Assembly: GCA_902490095.1 (NCBI GenBank)
Contig: CABUCQ010000067.1
Span: 1 to 10,460, forward strand
Direction: 5' to 3'
Source of the DNA: an uncultured Collinsella sp.
GTDB lineage: Bacteria > Actinomycetota > Coriobacteriia > Coriobacteriales > Coriobacteriaceae
DNA: 10,460 nt
The first letter of the stretch is position 1; each line of letters begins with the position of its first letter. The notes beneath the pieces are model-generated. The model searched no databases. It had not been told where the DNA came from and worked only from the letters and a program-made list of their open reading frames with translations. The position numbers and the translations under genes were made by a program. Shown one piece after another: positions 1 through 5,378 of the stretch.

Positions 1-52
1 CCCTGACCTCTTGACTGCCAGTCAAGCGCTCTCCCAGCTGAGCTACGCCCCC
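1..52 (-). tRNA. tRNA-Ala(GGC), 3' part beyond the window edge
   Basis: These bases match position for position the 5' 52 nt of the complete tRNA-Ala at 965-1037: acceptor 5' strand, D arm, anticodon arm with loop CTGGCAG (anticodon GGC) and the start of the T arm. The T loop and 3' acceptor strand lie beyond the left edge. A promoter like that of the second copy lies just upstream at 65-93. It should be an intact gene in the genome, but only the 5' part can be verified here. Confidence 0.93.
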
Positions 53-64
53 GTGCGAAGAAGT

Positions 65-93
65 ACTATACGGGAACTCGGACGGCGATGCAA
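65..93 (-). promoter_or_regulatory. Promoter of the first tRNA-Ala
   Basis: On the minus strand there is a -35 TTGCAT (88-93), a 17-bp spacer and a -10 TATAGT (65-70), ending 12 bp before the mature tRNA 5' end. The second tRNA-Ala has the same two boxes with the same spacer, although the bases inside the spacer differ. Conservation of the boxes across two copies supports a real sigma70-type promoter. Confidence 0.8.
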
Positions 94-97
94 GGAC

Positions 98-296
98 AAT
101 TTTGGAAAAACTTTCCGGGGGGCGGGCGCCGGAGTCCCGCGGGGCCGGGTCAGCCTGCGGAGCGCCTGGCCCCCGCACGGCCCCTACGCCGGCCGACTTG
201 GCGCGCGGAATGCGACCTTCTCCGCGCAACCGGATTTCCTATGCGTCGCCAGTCCCATTATCGGGTCCGATTGCGAACCGTCCCTCATCTGCGCCT
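98..296. other. GC-rich intergenic stretch, no gene seen
   Basis: This lies between the tRNA-Ala promoter and hairpin element A. It is very GC-rich to about 225. Open frames exist on the plus strand, but none has a ribosome-binding site or recognisable protein, and they run through the tRNA, so I reject them. The first ~15 bp (attttggaaaaactttc) is shared with the region upstream of the second tRNA-Ala; the rest has diverged. Confidence 0.6.
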
Positions 297-450
297 CAGA
301 ACTATGCCGGTTTACTACGATGTATCTGGAATGTTCGACCACGCACGCCTTTTCGTGTAACCGTCGGACTCTCTACCTGCGGTTTTGAAAACTGAGAACA
401 CGCGGTGGTCGAAGGTCGCCGATCCGTCGTAGTAAACCAGCATGGTTTTG
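297..450. repeat. Long-hairpin intergenic element A
   Basis: The outer arms at 297-326 and 421-450 are about 30 nt each and complementary with five differences, three of which would be G:U pairs in RNA. An inner pair follows: TTCGACCAC (334-342) with GTGGTCGAA (405-413). Near the centre is CTCTACCTGCGGTTTTG (371-387), shared with elements B, C and D. The arms are nearly those of element B, and both elements sit just upstream of a tRNA-Ala gene. There is no T-run after the stem, so it is not a standard terminator. Function unknown. Confidence 0.8.
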
Positions 451-654
451 AAATGGCATCAGGTTGATTTCACGCTGAAATGTCTTGAAGCCCTGAATTT
501 AAGGCCTTAACTTTTTATAAAACACTTCTTATCTGCGACGGGCCTAGATTAGCTGTTGTTTAGCATCGAACTTGATCATGCGTTGTGCGACTTGCTCGTG
601 CATGGTAGTATTTCACGACGTGAAGCGAAGAAATTAGGCCTGAGTTGCCTTTGC
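451..654. other. Intergenic, no gene seen
   Basis: This joins element A to the CAT tRNA. It holds an AT-rich part with a small perfect palindrome TTAAGGCCTTAA near 500 followed by CTTTTT. The palindrome has no loop, so I do not call a terminator. No open frame here has a ribosome-binding site. Confidence 0.5.
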
Positions 655-660
655 TAGAAT
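655..660 (+). promoter_or_regulatory. Possible -10 box of the CAT tRNA
   Basis: TAGAAT lies 18 bp before the mature 5' end of the tRNA at 679. A -35 is not obvious; ATTAGG near 633-638 is a weak candidate with a 16-bp spacer. Confidence 0.4.
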
Positions 661-678
661 TGCATTCACCGTTCATAA

Positions 679-754
679 GGGCTCTTGGCGCAACGGTTAG
701 CGCAGGGGACTCATAATCCCTGGGTTCTGGGTTCGAATCCCGGAGGGCCCACCA
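679..754 (+). tRNA. tRNA with CAT anticodon (elongator Met or Ile2)
   Basis: A full cloverleaf is present: 7-bp acceptor GGGCTCT/AGGGCCC, D stem GCGC/GCGC, anticodon stem GGGGA/TCCCT with loop CTCATAA (anticodon CAT), T arm CTGGG/CCCGG with loop TTCGAAT, discriminator A at 751 and an encoded CCA (752-754). It lacks initiator features (a CGCGGGG start and GGG/CCC anticodon-stem pairs). The sequence alone does not settle elongator Met against lysidine-modified Ile2; the GACTCATAATC context resembles E. coli ileX, which makes me lean slightly to Ile2. It is the only plus-strand gene I am sure of here. Confidence 0.95.
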
Positions 755-763
755 GAGTATTTC

Positions 764-797
764 GAGGCCGGGCATTACGCCCGGCCTCTTTGTTATT
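764..797 (+). terminator. Rho-independent terminator of the CAT tRNA
   Basis: A perfect 10-bp GC-rich stem GAGGCCGGGC/GCCCGGCCTC (764-773 with 779-788) has an ATTAC loop and is followed by TTTGTTATT. It starts 9 bp after the CCA end. Confidence 0.9.
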
Positions 798-920
798 GGC
801 GCTGCAGACTAGGTTTGCTATCCAGAAACGTAAAGTTATTAACATTCATATTCGTAATTAACAATGGGTATATCGCCAAGATGCTGCCCAGTCAACATAT
901 GGCGTAAATCGATAGATATG

Positions 921-948
921 AAAAAAGGCCCCAACTTGCGTTGGAGCC
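921..948 (-). terminator. Rho-independent terminator of the second tRNA-Ala
   Basis: On the minus strand a 9-bp stem GGCTCCAAC/GTTGGGGCC with a GCAA loop is followed by six T. It begins 16 nt after the tRNA 3' end. Confidence 0.9.
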
Positions 949-964
949 TCATTCAATGCTCGGG

Positions 965-1037
965 TGGAGACGAGGGGGATCGAACCCCTGACCTCTTGAC
1001 TGCCAGTCAAGCGCTCTCCCAGCTGAGCTACGCCCCC
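965..1037 (-). tRNA. tRNA-Ala(GGC)
   Basis: A complete 73-nt cloverleaf. The acceptor is GGGGGCG/CGTCTCC and includes the G3:U70 wobble that is the main identity element for alanyl-tRNA synthetase. The anticodon stem is CTTGA/TCAAG with loop CTGGCAG (anticodon GGC, reading GCC/GCU). The T arm is AGGGG/CCCCT with TTCGATC, and the discriminator is A. CCA is not encoded (the next bases read CCC), unlike the other two complete tRNAs here. It has its own promoter and terminator and is the second copy of the gene at 1-52. Confidence 0.97.
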
Positions 1038-1049
1038 GTGTGAAGAAAT

Positions 1050-1078
1050 ACTATACGGGAACTCCCCCGGCGATGCAA
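1050..1078 (-). promoter_or_regulatory. Promoter of the second tRNA-Ala
   Basis: Minus-strand -35 TTGCAT (1073-1078), 17-bp spacer, -10 TATAGT (1050-1055), 12 bp before the tRNA. The boxes and spacing are identical to the first copy. The upstream bases through the A-rich tract near 1081-1099 are also shared. Confidence 0.8.
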
Positions 1079-1161
1079 GGACAATTTTGGAAAAACTTTC
1101 GCGGGCGCCGCTCTGGACGGCTTGCCTGGGCCCGGTCGCGACCCTCCCCGTCCCGCCTGCG

Positions 1162-1317
1162 TCAAAACTATGCCGGTTTACTACGATGAATCCGGGTTGT
1201 GCGACCACACTCGACTTTATGCGAAATTGTCAAGCGTTCTACCTGCAGTTTTGTTAGCAGCAAATTTGGCGTGCTCGGAGGTCAACGATTCATCGTAGTA
1301 AACCGGCATAGTTTTGA
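1162..1317. repeat. Long-hairpin intergenic element B
   Basis: The arms at 1162-1192 and 1287-1317 form a perfect 31-bp inverted repeat. The interior has GCGACCACAC (1201-1210), TTCTACCTGCAGTTTTG (1237-1253) and GCGTGCTCGGA (1270-1280), in the same order as the matching parts of A, C and D. The arms are nearly those of element A, so A and B probably come from one duplication that included tRNA-Ala. It lies 55 bp beyond the stop of the endonuclease-like gene on the minus strand and has no T-run. Confidence 0.88.
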
Positions 1318-1372
1318 AGTGACAGAACAGACAGATGCCCTCGCGAGGGCCAAATTGACGCGTACGGATATG

Positions 1373-2518
1373 CTACATGCCGATTTCGAGCCAGTTGGAA
1401 AGCACGTTTGCACGTAGTCTGGTTTCCGCACGTTGCATCGCCTTAGTTTTCGGCTTGTAGTTCAGCCCCAAGCGATCGCACACACTGTGAATGATGATAT
1501 CAAGCTGATTGCGATCATTGAGCATGTCATGGGTTACTAGTATTACGTCGTATCCCATGCTTTGTAAGGCCGTCATTCGAGTGGCATCGTGGTCGAGCAC
1601 CGCGCCCGAACCATGAACCACCTCTCCTTGAATTTCGATGATAACGGCCTTCATCGTTATTGGGTTTACTATCACGATGTCGCCGTAGCACACTTTCTGA
1701 CCTGCTATCTGTCGGGCCGAAACTGATAACGGAGTTAAATCGTTGACGTATATGTTATTGAATCCCGCCCCACCCTGTCGTCTTGGTCGACTGAACAACA
1801 TAATCCCAGCCACCTCAAGCGGAGACGCAGCGACACCAATTACTTGCTGGGCGGCCTCGTAGAATTGCTTCCCCCACATTTCACTCCTTACCCTAGCTGC
1901 GAATCCTTGCAATTCTTCAATCTCAATGAGGGGTTTTCTCATCCATATCGAGGTTCCCTTCCCTCTGTCTTTATTGTTTTCTTCCTTTCCCTGGTGGCTC
2001 ATTTCGTCGCTCTTTGGCTGTGCGGTTGCATAGACGCGCTTCCAGGGTGGCTCATCCTGGGTCTCATCAAGCTCAAATAACTTTTCGGTGCTAGGGCACG
2101 CTTCATCTGAACTTGCTAGTTCAATGGCAAGTTCAGATGAAGCAGATGGTTTGAAAATGGAGAACCAGCCACAGAATTCGTACATTGCGAGCACCAAGTC
2201 ACTGTGAGAAATGCTGCGCGTCATGGTGAACAGCGTACTGAGCGGATCCGTGACACTGAAGCCCATACCAGTATCGATGGATATATTTCCTGCATAAGCC
2301 TCATTCCATCGAATGGTGTGTCGCAGTTCGGAATGTAAGTTACTTCGTGTTGATGCGACAGTGACAACCGGCGTCTTGAGAACGTCAACTACGAAGGGCG
2401 ACTGGGCTAGGGCTCGCCAGCCGTCTTCTGGGCTTGGTAGTCTTGGGTAGAGGTTGCGGACCTGCGGTGGGCAGCGCCAGTAGCGAAATGCGGTGTTTGC
2501 GCAGACGATCTTGTCCAT
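1373..2518 (-). CDS. PD-(D/E)XK endonuclease-like protein (DUF559/Vsr-like C-terminus)
   Basis: 381 aa. The start at 2518 is chosen over an ATG 36 codons upstream because AGGGGAGG lies 5 nt before it. The N-terminal half (MDKIVCANTAFRYWRCPP, then DPLSTLFTMTRSISHSDLVLAMYEFCG near 91-117) matches proteins I know from Coriobacteriia annotated as endonuclease-domain or DUF559-like. A hydrophilic linker spans about 125-190. The C-terminal half fits a restriction-endonuclease fold: SPLE (E235), YGDIVIV (D280), IIEIQGEVVHG (E295, Q297), then ALQSMGYDVILVTHDML. The usual catalytic Lys is Gln, as in ExQ variants. A role in DNA cleavage or defence is inferred. It stands alone, and a 17-bp inverted repeat lies in its linker region. 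Confidence 0.75.
   Translation of the reverse strand: MDKIVCANTAFRYWRCPPQVRNLYPRLPSPEDGWRALAQSPFVVDVLKTPVVTVASTRSNLHSELRHTIRWNEAYAGNISIDTGMGFSVTDPLSTLFTMTRSISHSDLVLAMYEFCGWFSIFKPSASSELAIELASSDEACPSTEKLFELDETQDEPPWKRVYATAQPKSDEMSHQGKEENNKDRGKGTSIWMRKPLIEIEELQGFAARVRSEMWGKQFYEAAQQVIGVAASPLEVAGIMLFSRPRRQGGAGFNNIYVNDLTPLSVSARQIAGQKVCYGDIVIVNPITMKAVIIEIQGEVVHGSGAVLDHDATRMTALQSMGYDVILVTHDMLNDRNQLDIIIHSVCDRLGLNYKPKTKAMQRAETRLRANVLSNWLEIGM
2100..2143. repeat. Perfect 17-bp inverted repeat inside the endonuclease-like gene
   Basis: The arms 2100-2116 and 2127-2143 are perfectly complementary with a 10-nt loop. The sequence is translated as part of the hydrophilic linker, giving the near-symmetric peptide ASSELAIELASSDEA (residues 126-140). 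The frame stays open across it. Confidence 0.9.
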
Positions 2519-2548
2519 ATGGGCCTCCCCTAGCTTTGGCTGTGTGCC

Positions 2549-2577
2549 GTTATGTTTGCAGGTAGTCCGATTATCAA
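2549..2577 (-). promoter_or_regulatory. Candidate promoter of the endonuclease-like gene
   Basis: Minus-strand -35 TTGATA (2572-2577), 17-bp spacer, -10 CATAAC (2549-2554). This would give a leader of about 24 nt. Just upstream are two direct copies of GCTGACCAA (2607-2615 and 2618-2626) with an 11-bp period, a possible operator. Confidence 0.45.
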
Positions 2578-2585
2578 TGGCGGCA

Positions 2586-2850
2586 TCATACGGGTAAGTA
2601 CCGGAAGCTGACCAAATGCTGACCAATAGCTTGACGCATTTCGCCTAAAGATCGCCGTGTGGCACAAATCTGCTGGCAGGCGTTTTGGGGCCGTGGTCCC
2701 TATCTCCACATTTGTGCGTGAATCCCATGGCAAATTCAATGAAAGAGCGCATGAGCTTTATGCAAAACGCGCGATGACGTCAGCACAGGATAGATCAGCT
2801 AGAAACGCGTTTAAATTTTTCGATTCGATTTTGGTATCAAGCTTGGTGTC
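2586..2850. other. Intergenic between endonuclease-like gene and tRNA-Val
   Basis: Apart from the GCTGACCAA repeats I see no gene. The short open frames on both strands lack ribosome-binding sites and recognisable sequence. Confidence 0.5.
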
Positions 2851-2885
2851 AAAAAGAAAAGGCCAGAGGCTTAATACCTCTGACC
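2851..2885 (-). terminator. Rho-independent terminator of tRNA-Val
   Basis: On the minus strand GGTCAGAGG/CCTCTGGCC forms a 9-bp stem (one G:U) with a TATTAAG loop, followed by TTTTCTTTTT. It begins 11 nt after the tRNA CCA. Confidence 0.92.
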
Positions 2886-2896
2886 TGCGCTTTTGA

Positions 2897-2971
2897 TGGT
2901 GGGCGATACAAGATTCGAACTTGTGACCCCATCCGTGTGAAGGATATGCTCTACCCCTGAGCCAATCGCCC
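2897..2971 (-). tRNA. tRNA-Val(CAC)
   Basis: A full cloverleaf: acceptor GGGCGAT/ATCGCCC, D arm GCTC/GAGC, anticodon stem TATCC/GGATG with loop TTCACAC (anticodon CAC, reading GUG), T arm ACAAG/CTTGT with TTCGAAT, discriminator A (2900) and an encoded CCA (2897-2899). Confidence 0.96.
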
Positions 2972-2991
2972 GTCGCCTTTCGGCAAAAGAG

Positions 2992-3021
2992 ATACTATCA
3001 TAGCCGCGCGTGGTTTACCAA
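2992..3021 (-). promoter_or_regulatory. Candidate promoter of tRNA-Val
   Basis: Minus-strand -35 TTGGTA (3016-3021), 18-bp spacer, -10 TAGTAT (2992-2997), 20 bp before the tRNA. An alternative -10 TATGAT at 2997-3002 pairs with TTCTTG at 16 bp. Confidence 0.5.
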
Positions 3022-3109
3022 GAACTTTTTGCCCCCGATTTAAAATTCGTGGGTGCTAGCCAAGCCAAAACAACCAAAGCAATCGGCAAACCCCCAGCTC
3101 AACCGCCCT

Positions 3110-3898
3110 TTACCGCTTAATCCACGAGGTCTCGGGGCGGCAGATAAGTCGCGCGTTGTTGTAGGCCATGTCGAGCGTGAGGCAGGTGCGCGCGGCGTAG
3201 AAACCGTCCTCGCGCTGGATGGTCAGCGCCAGCTCGGGCTTGTCGCCGGTCAGGCACAGCGGCAAGAGCAGCTGGATCCGGCCGCCGTAGAACTGCGGCA
3301 CGGCGAGCGTGTAGTTGGCGGCGGCGCGGCGGGCGGCTTCGACGACGGCGCCCTCAAAGGCGCGACGCAGCAGCAACGAGTTACCCTTCCCCATCAGACT
3401 GGCGGGAATACGCGTCAGGTTCTCCTCATCGCCCAGAATGTGGTCGATGTTGGAGCGGATAGGCAGGCGGTAGTCAAAGACTAGCTCGGAGGGGTCCTCG
3501 GCAAAGCGCACACGGCACGGCAGGTACTCAAACGAGACCAGCATAGGGTCGCTCTCCTTAAAGAAGCCCTTCAAAAACCAGCGCTGGCGCGCGTCGGGCT
3601 TGGTGTTGGGCTCAAACAGACCGTAGATGGTCTCGTAGCGGCGCGTGTACAGGCCGGTGTTGAATAGGCAGCGGTCGTCGTCGAACACCAGCGGCAGGTT
3701 GGACGGCGCGGTCTGGTCCACGTCGCGCTCGGTCAGGAACACCGCGCGGCTAAACGAAAACGACAAGTAGTTTCTGAGGATGCGGTTCCCGGGACCCCAG
3801 TCCTCGGGATCGGCGAGGTCGACTAGGCGGTCGTAGCAGGGCTCGGGGCAAAACGCAAAGTCATAGACATTGCTGCACAGGGTGCAAGGGAGTTCCAT
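3110..3898 (-). CDS. DUF3825 domain protein
   Basis: 262 aa. I recognise the DUF3825 pattern: LPLVFDDDRCLFNTGLYTRR (about 68-87), RWFLKGFFKESDP (about 105-117), LPASLMGKG-like IPASLMGKGNSLL (about 164-176), VPQFYGGRIQLLLPLCL (about 199-215) and a C-terminus with LTLDMAYNNARLICRPE (about 240-256). Members I know of are probably nucleic-acid-associated, but their biochemistry is not established, so I assign no function. The start ATG has only a weak GGA upstream; a stop 16 codons earlier in frame leaves no better start. It follows the Doc-type toxin with a 45-bp gap holding TATAGAAT, a possible separate -10. Cysteines near the N-terminus (CTLC, CPEPC) could bind a metal, which is conjecture. 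The gene is GC-rich and intact. Confidence 0.75.
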   Translation of the reverse strand: MELPCTLCSNVYDFAFCPEPCYDRLVDLADPEDWGPGNRILRNYLSFSFSRAVFLTERDVDQTAPSNLPLVFDDDRCLFNTGLYTRRYETIYGLFEPNTKPDARQRWFLKGFFKESDPMLVSFEYLPCRVRFAEDPSELVFDYRLPIRSNIDHILGDEENLTRIPASLMGKGNSLLLRRAFEGAVVEAARRAAANYTLAVPQFYGGRIQLLLPLCLTGDKPELALTIQREDGFYAARTCLTLDMAYNNARLICRPETSWIKR

Positions 3899-3943
3899 GT
3901 GGCGTCCAATCCATTCAATAACCGGCGTGCGGATGCTTAGATT

Positions 3944-4459
3944 CTATACGTGCGACGGGTAGCCCGTGTCCACAACGCAACCGCGGCGCAGCTCTTCGGC
4001 TAGCTCACTGTTCGTGCGGCGACTAGAAACGAGGTCATGGATCCAGGCGTAGTACTGGTTGTCTTTGGGCTCGGGGCTGTCGATTAGCTCGACCGGAGTG
4101 CCGGCGAACCTTAAGACGGACAACGCAAAGACAAGGCTGGTTCGTTTGTTACCGTCTTCAAAGATGTGGTCCTTGACCATGTGCTCGGCCACGTAGGTGA
4201 CCTGGTCAAAGATGTCTGCGAAGCGATCGGCCGGCGATTGACCGAATATCGTACAGAATGCACCCGCAAGCACGGACTCGACGCGTCCAAGCTCAAGCGC
4301 GGCCCGGTCGCCTGTGGCGTCGGTTGTATAGCAGCGCCCGACCGTCATCAGCGTGCCGTGTAGGCGTATCGCGGCGACGGCCATAGCCTTGAGCGATCCG
4401 GCATCGTCGAGCACGAGCGGCGCAAAAGGATCCGCGCACCGCGGTGCGACCGCCATCAT
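3944..4459 (-). CDS. doc: Doc/Fic-family toxin
   Basis: 171 aa from the ATG at 4459, chosen because GGAG lies 5 nt upstream and the ATG overlaps the stop of the preceding gene (ATGA). The Fic/Doc active-site motif is intact: HIFEDGNKRT at 98-107. Lys105, where AMP-transferring Fic enzymes carry Gly (HPFxxGNGR), is the Doc form, and known Doc toxins phosphorylate EF-Tu and stop translation. The helical core is complete: AxRLHG (30-35), a helix about 77-97 ending AEHMVKDH, and SLVFALSVLRFAG (108-120). The protein is longer than phage P1 Doc (about 126 aa), with extra sequence at the N-terminus. It is translationally coupled to the 61-aa protein upstream, the likely antitoxin. EF-Tu as target is inferred from the family. 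Confidence 0.85.
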   Translation of the reverse strand: MMAVAPRCADPFAPLVLDDAGSLKAMAVAAIRLHGTLMTVGRCYTTDATGDRAALELGRVESVLAGAFCTIFGQSPADRFADIFDQVTYVAEHMVKDHIFEDGNKRTSLVFALSVLRFAGTPVELIDSPEPKDNQYYAWIHDLVSSRRTNSELAEELRRGCVVDTGYPSHV

Positions 4460-4641
4460 GAGTTCTCCAACAGCCTGAGCGCATTGGGCATGTCCGCGAT
4501 GGTCAGCCGAACGGCCTCGTCGATCGACGGGGCGCCATCGAGCGAAATAGGCAATGTGAAATTTGCATCGCGCACAATTGAAGGATCTTCCTGGGCAACA
4601 CAACCAGTGCCGTCATCAAGTTGGGAATTGCTCCAAGGCAT
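4456..4641 (-). CDS. Putative antitoxin partner of the Doc toxin
   Basis: 61 aa with a strong ribosome-binding site (AAAGGAGG, 7 nt before the ATG). Its TGA overlaps the toxin ATG by four bases, the usual antitoxin-first order with translational coupling. It is not an obvious Phd: I see no Phd DNA-binding fold. Its N-terminus MPWSNSQLDDGTG closely matches MLWSYVQLDDGTQ of the 88-aa protein at 5957-6223. Its C-terminus (SIDEAVRLTIADMPNALRLLE) aligns with STDDLDFLTEFVRSNAPFIFE of the same protein. The two look homologous, with about 27 residues missing from the middle here. Its antitoxin role is inferred from position. Confidence 0.7.
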   Translation of the reverse strand: MPWSNSQLDDGTGCVAQEDPSIVRDANFTLPISLDGAPSIDEAVRLTIADMPNALRLLENS

Positions 4642-4670
4642 GTATACCTCCTTTATAGCTTTACGGATGG

Positions 4671-4699
4671 AATAGACCGCGAATCGTACTCCAGAACAA
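4671..4699 (-). promoter_or_regulatory. Candidate promoter of the Doc operon
   Basis: Minus-strand -35 TTGTTC (4694-4699), 17-bp spacer, -10 TCTATT (4671-4676), 29 bp before the antitoxin start. Each box matches 4 of 6 consensus bases. Confidence 0.4.
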
Positions 4700-4845
4700 T
4701 CGGTTGCCAGACGAGGTCTTCGATGGTGCAGTTTAGGGTATTTCGAGCGCGTTATTTAAGTTAGCGTAAACACGGTGCGATTTACTTGTCGATTGCATGG
4801 GAGTTAATCGCCGCGCGTAATTAGGTCCTTATCGAGGGCCGTGTC
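4700..4845. other. Intergenic, no gene seen
   Basis: AT-rich spacer between the Doc operon promoter and hairpin element C. No supported open frame or structure. Confidence 0.5.
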
Positions 4846-4970
4846 CGGAAGTATGCGGCAAATATCGGATATGCCGAGCACACGGGTAAGCGACAACGCT
4901 TCTACCTGCGGTTTCTTTACGTGTAAATGGCAGTGTGGTCGGGGATTCCGAAATTTGCCGCATACTTTCG
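4846..4970. repeat. Long-hairpin intergenic element C
   Basis: The outer arms 4846-4869 and 4947-4970 pair over 24 bp with two differences. The inner pair CCGAGCACAC (4874-4883) and GTGTGGTCGG (4934-4943) has one mismatch. The centre TTCTACCTGCGGTTTCT (4900-4916) is the motif shared with A, B and D, and the 10 bases before it resemble B. The arm sequence differs from A/B yet remains self-complementary. Same orientation as the other copies. Confidence 0.8.
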
Positions 4971-4980
4971 TATTCGCGTG

Positions 4981-5109
4981 TTCGGAAGTGCGGGGTGAAA
5001 ACTGAGACCTGCCGACCAGACCCCGATTTTGTGCTTTCGTGACCTGTGGTTTTATTGCCGATAATCACGTTGTGCTCAGGGATTTTCGATTTTTCCTCGC
5101 ACTTCCGAA
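4981..5109. repeat. Long-hairpin intergenic element D
   Basis: The outer arms 4981-5001 and 5089-5109 pair, with the first 12 bases perfect (TTCGGAAGTGCG) and four differences beyond. The centre GACCTGTGGTTTT (5041-5053) is a variant of the shared motif, with CCGACCAGA (5012-5020) and TTGTGCTCAGG (5070-5080) at the inner-pair positions. The left arm starts like that of C (cgtgt[c/t]cggaagt), so C and D are probably a tandem pair, 10 bp apart. Confidence 0.7.
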
Positions 5110-5115
5110 AATCGC

Positions 5116-5144
5116 ATAAAAATGGCGAGGTACGTCCCTCGCCA
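5116..5144 (-). terminator. Rho-independent terminator of the DUF4160/nucleotidyltransferase operon
   Basis: Minus-strand stem TGGCGAGG/CCTCGCCA (8 bp, loop GACGTA) followed by TTTTTATG. It lies about 45 bp after the last stop codon of the operon and just before element D. Confidence 0.9.
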
Positions 5145-5189
5145 GTCTGACACTTCCGAGACGATCGCCTCTTCGGTGATTGAATTCTC

Positions 5190-5378
5190 TCACACTTCAG
5201 GGGCTTTTAGAGCCGCATCGATCAGGTCGGCGGCGTTGCCGAAACGACCTGGTTCTCCACTGGCAAAGAACGCATTCCCTTCGCGGATGGCCTCTATGCT
5301 TTCGGCGTTAGGTTCTTTAGGCGGATAGGGCTGTATGGTTGCATCCGTAAGCTCATCGTTTCGTTTATGCTGAGACAT
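5190..5378 (-). CDS. RelB-tail protein lacking a DNA-binding domain
   Basis: 62 aa. Residues 22-57 (from EPNAESIEAIREG to NAADLIDAAL) match the C-terminal tail of the RelB/DinJ antitoxin at 9677-9952 at 27 of 36 positions by eye. In RelB-type antitoxins this C-terminal part wraps and neutralises the toxin. The N-terminal ribbon-helix-helix that binds DNA and dimerises is absent, replaced by about 20 unrelated polar residues (MSQHKRNDELTDATIQPYPP). It starts inside the 3' end of the nucleotidyltransferase gene (14-bp overlap) with GAGG 9 nt before the ATG, so it should be co-translated. It could be a partner of the nucleotidyltransferase, an orphan regulator that cross-acts on YafQ, or a decaying remnant; the intact frame and overlap argue mildly against decay. 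Confidence 0.7.
   Translation of the reverse strand: MSQHKRNDELTDATIQPYPPKEPNAESIEAIREGNAFFASGEPGRFGNAADLIDAALKAPEV

Noticed and set aside
11..395. Three overlapping plus-strand open frames (up to 125 aa)
   Set aside because: They cross the antisense of a tRNA, promoter and hairpin element, have no ribosome-binding site and no recognisable protein sequence.
858..1208. 116-aa minus-strand open frame
   Set aside because: It runs through the tRNA-Ala gene and its terminator, so it cannot be a normal coding gene.
297..1317. Hairpin elements as ordinary rho-independent terminators
   Set aside because: Loops are about 100 nt and no T-run follows on either strand; the real terminators here have short loops and T-runs.
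3053..3484. 143-aa plus-strand open frame
   Set aside because: Antisense shadow of the DUF3825 gene, whose protein has clear family motifs.
297..5109. CRISPR array or MITE for the hairpin elements
   Set aside because: The copies are far apart or singly paired with no spacers, and the conserved part is the centre while the ends vary, the opposite of a MITE. No consistent target-site duplications are visible.
5151..5160. Third copy of the element D arm (CACTTCCGA)
   Set aside because: Nine bases only, with no matching arm or core nearby.
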